This document shows positions 25,900-37,024 of a stretch of 64,000 bases of DNA, one piece after another (the first letter of the stretch is position 1; each line of letters begins with the position of its first letter). This stretch comes from Seriola aureovittata. Its lineage: Eukaryota; Chordata; Actinopteri; Carangiformes; Carangidae. The stretch covers positions 22,495,737-22,559,736 of the forward strand of contig NC_079372.1 in the NCBI RefSeq assembly GCF_021018895.1, read 5' to 3'. Made by a program: the position numbers and the translations under genes. Under the pieces are notes generated by a model that was not told the origin of the DNA, did no database searches, and was given only the letters and a program-made list of their open reading frames with translations.

Positions 25900-26059
25900 G
25901 TGGTGTAAATAAATCAGTGTCAGTAGGGCCTAGATTTGCTCGAACGCCGCTTTTATTCTGGAGAGCTCGACCCGGAAATGTGGTTGTTTTACGAAGAAGT
26001 GAAACTGCAACAAAACACAAGTTGGGCTCTTTAAAGCTGGATGCGACTTCTTCTTCAAG
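25900..26059 (+). other. Leader exon of lrif1 paralog A
   Basis: The segment is conserved without indels in unit B (31670-31831) and ends at a donor (TCAAG|GTATGAG). It contains an ETS-like ACCCGGAAAT. It holds an open frame from 25917 that runs through the donor, but the frame does not join in phase to the ATG of the next exon, so it is best read as untranslated leader with a possible upstream ORF. Confidence 0.55.
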
Positions 26060-26677
26060 GTATGAGCAACAACACAATACCTTTCTTATTTTAACACGGC
26101 TGGTGTTTTAAGTAACACGTTGTAAGAAACGCCTTTATTTAGTTCCGTAGCAACGACGTATTTTGTTACCATCGAAACCGCAACCTAAAGTTTCTACGTC
26201 CTCCGTCATTATCGGTCGTTTGGAGGGAATCAATGTATTTCTACTTAAATAACTAACCTTAACCCTAAAGAGACACCAGAGACATTGACACAGTGCTGCT
26301 GTCTTTAAAACCCTAAGACGTTTAGACACTTTAGTGTCCTGGGTAGGACTGTTCTGGTTGAGGTTGGAGAGATACTCATCCGCCAGAGGAATCTCCATGG
26401 GCTGTGTCTATCACAGAGGACATTTTTGACCCGTCATTATTTTCTATCTACCGTTATTATCTACATGAACGACTTTCTCCTGCTTAGGTATGACAATATG
26501 GCGGGTCAGTAGCCAGAGCAGCAGGCTGTTTATTGCACGAAAGTATTGGTTCATACATGCTTCATCACACGGATAATAATTCTAGGCTCCAGTTATCCCG
26601 TATGCAAATACAATATAAGTACATATATTGAATAACCAGGAAACATATAGGTTTATGTAAAAAAAAGAAAAGAAAAG

Positions 26678-26703
<26 letters not shown>
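26678..26703. repeat. (TA)n microsatellite in paralog A intron 1
   Basis: Thirteen TA units after an A/G-rich tract. Confidence 0.9.
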
Positions 26704-26710
<7 letters not shown>

Positions 26711-27896
26711 AAAACCCTTTTAGAAGTTCGAACAATTTCATACATTGACATGATTAGCCAATACAAATATCTGTGTTTATGTATGTTTGCTTGTACACAA
26801 ACGTTACAAATGTATATCCATCCCAAAGCCTGTCAGTATATGTTGATATTATATACAGTGGCAAAAGCCTGAGGCAAGTTTCCCAGAATGGGAAGATAGA
26901 CATGTTTAAAATTAATGAGAAATTGATAAGGAAGATATGATTCAGATTTATATAATTTAGAAAGTTTTTATATGTATGTTGTTCAATAAAGTTGCATAGA
27001 TAAATATATATATTTAACATATATGGCCACATGTTATATCATAAAAAATGTAACTAATTATTAATATTTTATTTTTTAACCAAAATAAACCAACACACCA
27101 CAGGGTATGAAATACTAGATCCGAGGGCTAATTTCAGAATAAAAGTTGCAGTCAATTATCAGTTGCCTGGCAGATTATTTAAACATACAATTTCCACCAA
27201 AATTTAATGTTACACATATTAACATCTTACAAAACCTTCCACAGTCCTCAATATACCAAGAACATGACCGCAGGTTCCTCAGTGGACTCTATGGCCCTGC
27301 TGATTGGCTAGGATTTCATCTTCAAGAAATAGCTGATTTTGCAAAAATAAAGCTCAAACGAAATTAATGTCAGTATGTAATTAGTAGAATAACCTGTAGT
27401 AGTTGTCCTCAGTTAATAAGGGACCACTGAGTCAATATCTGTTATCACCATAAAGCAACAGCACAGGATGAGGTTTTATTATTGATTTATCTATCAACTG
27501 TTTTCTGAATCTAAATATTCACATTTTTCATTTTGTCTGAATAATATAAAGGTATTTAGTTCATGGTGATATGAAACAGAAAAACAGCAAAGCTAGACAC
27601 TGGAATTTGTTTTAAAAAACTGTACAAATTTGATAAATGAGTCAGCTTATTAATAATCAAAACTTTCATCTGAAGAGTTATGTTAGCTTGTAAATTGCAA
27701 CCATTGTTAAGTTTAGCCAGTTAATGTAGTATGAAAGTATAAGAAATTATGGTAAAGTCCCATCCACAAATTCTATTCAATGCATCGATTTTTAGCAGGG
27801 AGGAAATAATGGGAACTGGTGGCGTTATTGTGCTCTTTAACAAAAATCACCCAAACTGATCAATTCTTAATGTGTACTCAGGGAAATACACAGAAC

Positions 27897-29397
27897 ATGG
27901 ATCCTCCTGGCAGATTGGAAATCTACATCCCAGCAGAGGCTGAGGTGAAAAACATCTCTCTGTGCAGCTTACCAAACTCAGTGCTGAGAAGAATGGGCCT
28001 CCCCCTGTCTGACTCTAAGGAGGCAGGGTCTCCAGAAGGCATATGGATTTGTCCAGTAACCTTACGGAGGAAAGGGCAGAAACCAGTGGAAAACATGTCC
28101 TCACTGCTGGGCAGAGAGTTTCAGGCTGCACCGGGTCCCCTCCGAATGTCTTTTGTCTCCTCCAACCGTGCAGCTTATGAGGTGCTGAAGGGTGTCCCCG
28201 GGAAAAAGGTCTCTGCACAGAGATCTCACAACTCCCCGTCTCCTATAGCCTTGGCACCAGTGAGGCACAGAAATGCAGTTGTCATCTATCACGGGAACAT
28301 TTACCTGTCCATCAGGAAACCCAATCGAAGCCAGAGTAAACCAGAGGCCCGTGACCCACAGCCGACTGCCCAGTCCTCTATTCCTTCAACATCATCATCT
28401 AAAAGCCAGAGGAAGGTAATGTCACATTTCAGTTGGTGATTACAATCGAGTCACAGCAACAAACCAGTTTAAAAAATGTAAGTGTGGTTAAAACATGACA
28501 GGCCATTTGACATGTATAACTTTAGCATTAGAAATAAATGGAGACTCTTCAGCAGTTTACAGCCAGGTTAAGGGCTCTGTGAGGCTGTACTGACACAGTT
28601 TGACTTTGTCAGTCACAGTGTGTGTCAGTACAATGAACACTGTCATTTTCAAAACAAAATTTAGAAAGTATAATGCAGTCTAAAGTATAGTCTAGTATAG
28701 TCCGTAGTAAAATAGTGCATATTAAGTGATGTTTAGCACGTATGGGATAGAAGCAGTGGTATTGAATGATGTGGATTCTTTGTTTATCATGTACCATTAC
28801 TATGAATCCCATTAATGAGCATCGGCCTCACATGATACTACTCTGCATGTCCTACAGGAGCTGCTGAATAACAACAGGCCCAAGAAGAAACACACCACGT
28901 GTAAAGTAACACACAGTGAAAACAAGAAAGATGTTACACACAAGGTAAGGGACGTATCCTCATCCAAGACTGCTCGCTCTGTCCCTCAGTCCACTGGTAG
29001 TGTGCACAAAGTGGACAGCCACCGTCACACGGACGCCAGAGGAGAGCAGGCGGCAGAGGAAGCAGCAGCTCTGGAGCCAGCTTGGTTTCAGCCGGAGGGG
29101 GAGGAGGAGGAGGTGGTGGCCAACAAGGACAATAGTGGATATGAGATGCTGAACCTGGACGGTGAAGAAGCTGTGAGCACCAGTCAGAACAGTGACATGG
29201 ACACTAATATGCACATCGAGGGTGATGAAGGGAACCAAAGCGGCACCAGGAGAGAGCCTCTGGGTGCAGCTCATGCCTCCACATCACTCCTGAAGGAGTT
29301 TGACTTTGAGCAGCTGGCTAAAGAAGAGATGATCGCTCGAATGAAGGCCAGACTCAGACAGAACGAAGCTGCTCTCAACAACTTCCCTTCTTTATAA
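27897..29397 (+). CDS. lrif1-like paralog A, short form (352 aa)
   Basis: Two coding exons: 27897-28415 (173 codons) and 28858-29397 (TAA), joined in phase 0. The ATG is the first in its exon and has a good context (AACATGG). Blocks shared with lrif1, in order: IPAEAEVKNI..SLPNSVLRRM (11-33), GIWICPVTLRRK (48-59), GPLRMSFVSSNRAAYEVLK (80-98) and AVVIYHGNIYLSIRKP (127-142). They correspond to 'AEVK..P.SSLP.SV', '.IYVSPV', 'PIKWVIEE..SVASEILR' and 'V.NGRV.YVAKKG' of LRIF1. The second exon is lysine-rich, then acidic (EGEEEEV), and ends in a charged helix, FDFEQLAKEEMIARMKARLR, like the lrif1 C-terminus. The 'FG.T..V.IC' domain is absent. A nuclear, chromatin-related role is inferred from the family only. 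Confidence 0.8.
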
Positions 29398-31059
29398 TGA
29401 CACATCAGTCAGACTTAACAGCAGTGATGACGCTTTAGTTCTGGAAAAACTAAACTCTACACAGCAGCTAAGAGGCTAACTTTGGAAGATTTGATTATGT
29501 CAGATTGCTGTAATGACCAGCATGAACAAGAGCTATGATGATGACACCTTTATCTAAGCAATTTAGATTTAGTGTGCATAGCCTAAACACAAACTTTATT
29601 ATTGATTATGTAAAATACATGTCACAAACGCAGCAGGAGATAAATTCTGTTGTTCAACAGAACTGCATGAAACATTTAAACAAAAATAACAAAGCGCTAT
29701 TTCCCTTAGTTTAAGTTGTGTAACATATTCCTTTAATGTTTCAACAGGGAGTCAGAACTTATCTAATGATGAGGTGACTGCCTTTTGCCTTAAAGGTTAT
29801 ATTGATTGAAAATATTTAAGAAGTAGTACTTTGAATGTGTCAGTGTCACAAAAGTGCAGTGAAAGCATCCCTCCATCCAGAGTACGCCAACTTACCTCCA
29901 TTTCAGTCACTTGATGTGATGAAAGGACGCCGACAAACCAAACTGTCCTCACCTAACTGACTTATACCACCAAAATAAGAGTGTAGTTGTATAACTGACG
30001 GTCCTCTTCCTTTCTTTTTCAAAGACCGTGCTATGCAATTAAAAGCTCTAAAAACTATGACGTGAACATACTGATCCTGAGGTCAAGGCTGAATGATTCG
30101 TGAATTTTCAATAGGCTACAAGAGAAGTTTACAAGACAAGTTATTTCCTGAAAAGCTAATGTGCATCAAATGTTTTTGATATTTGGCTCAACAAAGACTG
30201 GTTATTAATGTCATGTCATGTGCAATCATGTGTCATGAAATACTAATGCAAGATGTAGATTTTATTAGGACACTTATGTGAATAAATTGCTTTGTTGAAA
30301 TAAGTCTTGTGAGCTGTAGACAGTAGAAATGACTGTACAGTTGTTTGAGTGAAGTTACATCATTACTTTTATGTTTTTAGCAATGCAGTGTATGAATAGT
30401 AATATTTTTGGGTCAGTAAGTCTTTGTATCACTCTTTTAGTCCAACACATTCCTACAAGGCAAGATTATCTTAACAACTACTGGCTACAAGTCCATTGCA
30501 TATGCAGTGGATATCCATTTTCTCCAGACCTTTACTCTCCAAATAAAAAGTCCAACTCCTCAAAAGTTGGCAAGGTGTTCCTTTGTTAAACGCTTTTCCT
30601 ATTTTTTCAGGTTTATTGTTGAGTGCTGTGGACCACCACTGCTAGACAGACAGTTGCAGTGATCTGTTGTTGCTTTGGCTTGACCTAGTCACCCTATGAA
30701 CTGTTCTACTGGAGATTTCAGTTTGTCTTGACTCCTACCTCTATTTCTACAGGAAAGAGTTCATGATAAAAGAGACATCATCAGATATATTTACTGCCCT
30801 AACCGGCTCCAGTCCAGATGATGGCACTGCTTCTTTTTTCCAAATCAAAGCACAACTTGACACTTCCCAATATTTATTAATTATTTCATTTTCTTCAAAT
30901 GAAAATGAAGAGAAAAAATATAGCTTACTGTAGCTTTATACAATTACAATATTATGATTAATTTTATTATAAGGAACATTCCAAATCGGAAGTGAAGATG
31001 TAAAGCAGATGTCCAGTAGGCGCATGTGGCCTTCAAAATAAAAGTGGGGCATTGTAATT

Positions 31060-31320
31060 TTAGTGATTTGATGATGCTTTTGCCCTGCATGTCAGTACAT
31101 CTTAGATCTACTGACACCATATTTGCACAGTCTCAACCTGAGGTCTTCAGCTACAGCTCTTTTAACTATTCCACAATCTCGGCCAAAGACGAAGGCCCCA
31201 ACTCTTTGGAACAACCACCCAGAGGAGATTAGACTGGCGAGCTCCTTACCCTCTTTTAAATCCTTCTTATAGACACATTTATAGGTGTGCTTTCTCCGGG
31301 CAGGGTTTCTGAATTTACTT
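31060..31320 (+). mobile_element. L2/Rex-like LINE 3' fragment
   Basis: The translation in broken frames gives the end of a LINE reverse transcriptase: an 'APTLWNN.PEEIRLASSL.SFK..L.THL' type segment around 31185-31285, with stops and frame changes. It is absent from unit A. Confidence 0.65.
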
Positions 31321-31669
31321 CTAACTTAATAAATCTATTATTATATGTAGCAATTAACCTGATTATTATTTTATTGATTATTTTAATCATCTTAGAATTT
31401 TGTATTTCATTTTTACTTTACCTCATTTTCACAGTTTTTCTCTTATATCTCCTCCCCAATGTTGTAGAACCTTTAAACTGTTTTTAACCAGTTAATTTCA
31501 TCATTTATTTTTATTGATGATTCTCAACTTTATCATGTCTCGTAAAGTACTTTTTATCTGTGTTTTGAAAGGTGCCATATAAACCTTATCATCATTATAT
31601 TGTTATTCTTTTAACATATAATTTGTGTTTTAAAGTCATGCGAAGTGTCTGAGTTTGGATTATAGCCTG

Positions 31670-31831
31670 AGTGTAGTCTGAATAAATGAAATTAGTAGGG
31701 CCTAGATTTGTTGAGATGCCGCTTTTATTCTGGAGAATTCGACCCGGAAATCCGGTTATGGTACGACGAAATGAAAATGCTGCTAAACACAAGTCGGACT
31801 CTTTAAAGCTGGATTCCACTGCTCCGTCAAG
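31670..31831 (+). other. Leader exon of lrif1 paralog B
   Basis: Equivalent of 25900-26059, ending at TCAAG|GTATGTG. The open frame from 31686 is again uninterrupted to the donor and again out of phase with the next exon's ATG. Confidence 0.55.
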
Positions 31832-32630
31832 GTATGTGCAACAATCTAGGATCTTTTTTATTTTATTTTAGTACGGCAGATATTGTAAGAAACATTTGCC
31901 CGCCTTTATTTAGTGTCGTAGCATCCATACATTTTGTTACTATGGAAACCGCAATGGGTTTTCCACGTCGTTGGTCATTCGATTGTTTCGAAGGAATTAA
32001 TGTTTTTCTACTAATCGCTAATTGTGACACGCAATCAGGTGTCGACGAGATGTTTGGTCTTAAATCTGACCACACGAGAGACACTGACAGTGTCCTGGGT
32101 AGCACTGCCTGATTCGGTAGGAGAGACACTCCTCCGCCAGAGGGAATCTACCGGGGCTGTGTTTCATCATGTCGACCTTTACCACGGCGACATTTTTATT
32201 GGTCCTTGCTATTTTCTTTCCACTGTTAATATCTACATGAGCGACTTTCTCCCGCTCGGGTGAGGCTCAGGCTACACAAAATCAATGTAAAGGTACACAC
32301 TGGAAATAAAAAAATTAATTAATTAAAAAAAAAAAAAGGCAAATTTGATAAATTGGTCAGCTTATTAATGATCAAAATTCTCTGAAGAGTTATCTTGTAA
32401 ACTAATCATTGCAACAACTGCTAAGTTTAGCCAGTTAATGTAGAAGGAGAGAATGAGAGATGATGGTAAAGTCCCATCCACACACATTTAATTTTGGGAG
32501 GAAACAATGGGAATGGGTGGCGTTATTGGGCTCTGTAATAAAAAAAAAAAGTATGTTTAAAACTATCTGTTGTGGAGGCTGCACCCAAACTGATCAACTC
32601 TTAATGTGTACTCAGGGAAATACACAGAAC

Positions 32631-34380
32631 ATGGATCCTCCTGGCAGATTGGAAATCTACATCCCAGCAGAGGCTGAGGTGAAAAACATCCCTCTGTGGA
32701 GCTTACCAAACTCAGTGCTGAGAAGAATGGGCCTCCCCCTGTCTGACTCTAAGGGCTCCAGGAAGCTTGCAGGCTCTCCAGAAGGCATATGGATTTGTCC
32801 AGTAACCTTACGGAGGAAAGGGCAGAAACCAGCAGAAAACATGTCCTCACTGCTGGGCAGAGAGTTTCGGGCTGCACCGGGTCCCCACCGAATGTCTTTT
32901 GTGTCCCTCAACCGTTCAGCTTACAAGCTGCTCAAGGATATCACTCCTGGAAAAGGGGTCTCCACACACAGATCTCACACCTCTCTGTTGCCTCAGGGTT
33001 CTGCACCACGGATCTACCAAAGTGCTGTGGTCATTTATCACGGGAACATTTACCTGTCCATCAGGAAGCCCGATCGAAGCCAGAGTAAACCAGAGGCACG
33101 TGACACACAGCCGACTGCCCAGTCCTCTATTCCTTCAACATCATCATCTAAAAGCCAGAGGAAGGTAATGTCACATTTCAGTTGGTGATTACAATCGAGT
33201 CACAGCAACAAACCAGTTTAAAAAATGTAAGTGTGGGTAAAACATGACAGTCTATTTGACATGTATAGCTTTTGCCTTCTAAGGCTAAGCTAGATAGTTC
33301 CACGCCAGTCTGCCCTGCTGCAGAGGCTAACCCTCGTTTCACTGCTTTGTTTTACATTGTTACTTGGCACATGAAAAATAAAACTTTGAACTGCTATTTA
33401 GTGGCAGAATTACTTATACCGGAAACAAAACACAACAATATAATTATTTTATATATGATATCAGATATTGCTATACTTGGGCTGCACTGTATTGAGATGT
33501 AAAATTTTGGATATCGCCCAAACCTAGTTGAGAAATCGCAGGCTGGACTGAAGTAATGGACCAGATGACATTGCCACATTGCTATCACTAAAGGCATTTT
33601 GGTGGTCAATCATGGTTTTGGCCTTGTGATTGCAAGATCTCATTAATGCCTTGAGATAAGTTTTTCAATTAGATTTTGGTGGTCAAAGGTAAAGGTCAGT
33701 GTGACCTCACAAAACACTCACAAAAACAGGATGTAAGTCTCTGCTGTGGACTGTGGGGGTTTTTGTTTATCATGTACCATTACTATGAATCCCATTAATG
33801 AGCATCGGCCTCACATGATACTACTCTGCATGTCCTACAGGAGCTGCTGAATAACAACAGGCCCAAGAAGAAACACACCACGTGTAAAGTAACACACAGT
33901 GAAAACAAGAAAGATGTTACACACAAGGTAAGGGACGTATCCTCATCCAAGACTGCTCGCTCTGTCCCTCAGTCCACTGGTAGTGTGCACAAAGTGGACA
34001 GCCACCGTCACACGGACGCCAGAGGAGAGCAGGCGGCAGAGGAAGCAGCAGCTCTGGAGCCAGCTTGGTTTCAGCCTGAGGCGGAGGAGGAGGAGGTGGT
34101 GGCCAACAAGGACAATAGTGGATGTGAGATGCTGAACCTGGACGGTGAAGAAGCTGTGAGCACCAGTCAGAACAGTGACATGGACACTAATATGCACATC
34201 GAGGGTGATGAAGGGAACCAAAGCGGCACCAGGAGAGAGCCTCTGGGTGCAGCTCATGCCTCCACATCACTCCTGAAGGAGTTTGACTTTGAGCAGCTGG
34301 CTAAAGAAGAGATGATCACTCAAATGAAGGTCAAACTCAGACAGAACGAAGCTGCTCTCAACAACTTCCCTTCTTTATAA
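32631..34380 (+). CDS. lrif1-like paralog B, short form (357 aa)
   Basis: Two coding exons: 32631-33164 (178 codons) and 33841-34380 (TAA), phase 0. The blocks and order are as in paralog A: AEAEVKNIPLWSLPNSVLRR (13-32), GIWICPVTLRRK (52-63), PHRMSFVSLNRSAYKLLKD (85-103), AVVIYHGNIYLSIRKP (132-147), acidic EEEEV and a C-terminal charged helix. The human LRIF1 block 'AEVKSVPASSLPPSV' is even closer to this copy (KNIP..SLPNSV). It differs from A by a four-residue net insertion near residue 42 and many changes in residues 80-135, but the second exons are almost identical. Intron 2 is longer here because of a repeat insertion. The reading frame is intact, so both copies are probably functional. 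Confidence 0.8.
33560..33740 (+). repeat. Dispersed 'GGTCAAAGGTCA' repeat fragment in paralog B intron 2
   Basis: The text 'gattttggtggtcaaagg' followed by 'gtgacctcacaaaacac' is shared with the copies at 34634, 46018 and 49655. The insertion explains most of the extra length of this intron over paralog A. Confidence 0.65.
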
Positions 34381-34415
34381 TGAAACATCAGTGATTAGGC
34401 ATCAGTTCCACAAAA

Positions 34416-34421
34416 AATAAA
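34416..34421 (+). terminator. Polyadenylation signal of lrif1 paralog B
   Basis: AATAAA 35 bases after the stop codon. The 3' flank of paralog A differs here and has no equivalent signal at this place. Confidence 0.55.
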
Positions 34422-34633
34422 CTCGGGTTAAGTTTATTAGAAAGCATTTAGGATGAAGATTAGTCATGACATCGATTGGTTGATCTGTGCATTCAGCACT
34501 TTAATCCAGAGATGTGACAGATAATGTAGAGATAGTTATTCTTAAGCTCATTCAATGAGTTTGTTCACAGATGCATCAGTATAACATTTTCTAGCTCCAC
34601 ACCCCCAGAGGTTTTTACTTTTCTGTGCGGGCG

Positions 34634-35105
34634 ACAGCCAGGGCCGGAGGCTTTTTGTTTCGGGTTGTCCTTCTGTACATATGTACGTACGTCGGTCCCA
34701 ATATCGTGGACACGATATCTCAGTAACGCTTTGACGGAACTTCTTCAAATTTGGCACCAACATTCACTAGGACTCAAGGATGAACTGATAAGATTTTGGG
34801 GGTCAAAGGTCACGTGCGCGGTGACCTTACAAAACATCATTTTGGCCTTGTGAACGCAATATCTCCAGAACTCTTCAAGGAAATTCCTTCAAATTAAACA
34901 CAGTTGTCCACTTGGACTCAAGGATGAACTGATAAGACTTTGGTGGTCAAAAAACACTTTTTGGCCATTACACAAGACTTCACACAGTAATTAAGGCAAA
35001 ATTCCACACAAATGGTTAATATTTTACATGACTGGATAAACAGGGGTGTAACCTGAATTTAGTCTGAGTGGTGGAGGCATACAATCGTGAGGCAGTAATT
35101 CTAGT
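34634..35105 (+). repeat. Dispersed teleost repeat, longest copy
   Basis: Starts 'agccagggccgga', contains 'atatctcagtaacg', 'cttcaaatttggcac', 'ggtcaaaggtcac' and internal near-duplicates of 'ggactcaaggatgaactg', and ends 'gaggcagtaattctagt'. The same start and end recur at 46018-46258. No coding capacity was seen. Confidence 0.75.
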
Positions 35106-36960
35106 CGAACTGAAGCTGACTCGAGTGACATCACTCGAGGACATGTACAGACTTCACTATCAGACACAGATTCTTCTGCAGACACTGAAGGCTTTTTTCA
35201 CATACTCAGTAAAACTCCCCAACACCTGGTGACAGACTTTAATGTGTAAAATTTGACGAGTTACTCATCATACACCTCAGTCTTTATTTTCATCACAGCC
35301 TACATGGGTCACCAGTGGAGTGGACTGTTTCCAAACCCATAGTCATAATCACACATTCAAAATGAGGCTGTTCTTAAAAGGTTGAAAATTACCAAAGGGT
35401 GTGATGTGGAGTGTGTGGCTGAGGACAGGAAAATACTGACACTAGGTTTTCTGTATTGTTTAGTGAGGCTGCAGATGTTGAGTTGTCAGTCTGTTGAGAT
35501 CACTGATTGAGTTACTGTGATGATCTTTTGCCTCGTGTGACTGAGATAAATCTTTATTTCGGGATCATTACTATTATATGATGGTCACAATGGAAACATT
35601 ATGTTAAGTTTAAAAATCTTTTCCTTTGGCACTTTTACTGGTTTCTTTTCTACAATGCTTCTTCCATTTGTTCCATTACTACTTCTCTCCTCATGCTTTT
35701 ATGTAATTGAGTCCTGTAGCTGTCTGACTTTCTATCAAAGAGCCTAAAAAATGGTTGCTCATCTGTTGAATCAGTGACTCAACCTAGAGACTTTCATGTC
35801 CAGACAAGCCTTAGAAACGCCAAAAATGAATCTGACTTGTGAAAGCGGCTCCCTTCAGTCCTCTATGTCCAACCTGTCGTTGGGTTTGTTACCACGAGTT
35901 GCTCAAATCCAGCTGCTATGTTCTCGTGCCTCAAATGTAATTTATGTTGAACAGACACAATTACTTTAGGCCGGGTTTGTTTTTGTTGTTGTTGTTGTTG
36001 TTGTTGTTGACTTTTTCAAATGAGATCTCAGAGGATGTACTTCTGTTACTGCAAATAAAGAAATGAGTGTGTCATCAGCGTTGACATATTTTCATTACAT
36101 GAAGATAAACAATAGCTACCTACTGAAGGGTTTGACAGCATATGATGCAGCCAACTGTCTCTGTGGCGTCATTACTGGGACTATTTCTCACCTATGTCTA
36201 TTTGCAACATTGCTGCATACTGGTTAATAATATGTTCAAATGCTCACTTGAGGTGAACTGCAGATGTTACAATCTGGTGCAGACATCAGAGACCACTATG
36301 TGCTCACTTGGTCATTTCTGTGTGAATTAAATAGCTTTGAATTGTTTCTTTCTAAATGCTGTGCATGTGTTGATGACGATCTTCATTTGCTTTTATTTTG
36401 TCTACTTGCAGTGTGTTATGCTCTCAGGGCCACTCACTGGTGTCCAACAATGAACAGGACTGAAGACCGCGTTGCACAGTTTTCACTGGGTCTTCATGTG
36501 GTGTTAATTCAGCTGTATGATCATTTTGGAGGATGCAGTTTGTGATGTTTTATTTTGTCCAACCCATTTAAATTCAGTGGACAATATAATAGAAAACACC
36601 TCATTGTATAACTCATTGCAATTCAACAGGAAAACAAACTACATCCTCCGAAGTGATCATACAGTTGAACCGACATTGCTGTAAATCTGTTTCAATAGAA
36701 ACTGAATATTCTAACCTTCATCAACAGAGGGTTAATCGAAGGACTGTTGTACGAGCTAAAGTTTACTCAATACTCTGGTGGGTGTATACACACTCATTAA
36801 ATAGAAAATGGATATCATGTTTGTGACTGTATGAATATCCTGTTACAAACACAGCAGGAACACGGCTGAACAGTGACAGTGACAGTTTGTTAAATCATCT
36901 GAGATGAGATATGAGACTGAAACAGTGTGAGGGGCGAAGGGAGGAAACCTCGGTGCTGTG
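35106..36960. other. Intergenic region between the lrif1 array and igf3
   Basis: AT-rich, without coding evidence. Contains a (GTT)n tract. It should hold the distal igf3 promoter; I cannot point to specific steroidogenic or gonadotropin-response sites with confidence. Confidence 0.4.
35983..36009. repeat. (GTT)n microsatellite
   Basis: About nine TTG units upstream of igf3. Confidence 0.85.
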
Positions 36961-36982
36961 GTCCTCCCTCCTGCTGCCTCAG

Positions 36983-36988
36983 TATAAG
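36983..36988 (+). promoter_or_regulatory. TATA box of igf3
   Basis: TATAAG lies 42 bases before the chosen ATG, placing the start of transcription near 37010 and making 37025 the first ATG of the mRNA. This decides the start against the longer open frame that begins at 36911. Confidence 0.6.
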
Positions 36989-37024
36989 ACTGCAGTTCTG
37001 CTGAAGTCAGTCCACACAGACAGG

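Larger units (their letters stand above)
24240..29574 (+). repeat. Tandem duplication unit A (lrif1 paralog A)
   Basis: The unit matches 29575-34421 in order: the 3' intergenic part ('acatattcctttaatgt', 'ccttaaaggttatattgatt'), the leader exon, intron pieces and both coding exons. Unit A alone carries about 560 bases at 24520-25080 that include a SINE, and about 1.1 kb at 26500-27595. Similarity outside the coding exons is clearly below that of the last exon. Confidence 0.8.
29575..34421 (+). repeat. Tandem duplication unit B (lrif1 paralog B)
   Basis: Second copy of the unit at 24240-29574. It carries a private LINE fragment (about 31060-31320) and a dispersed repeat in intron 2 (33560-33740), and lacks the SINE and the 1.1 kb intron segment of unit A. 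Confidence 0.8.

Noticed and set aside
26135..32129. Minus-strand frames conserved between units A and B (26135-26398 and 31863-32129)
   Set aside because: The two frames shift against each other by indels and share only part of their residues. The conservation is at DNA level from the duplication.
28960..34257. Matching 104-codon minus-strand frames in both lrif1 paralogs
   Set aside because: They are antisense to the nearly identical third exons (28960-29274 and 33943-34257); their similarity follows from the sense exon.
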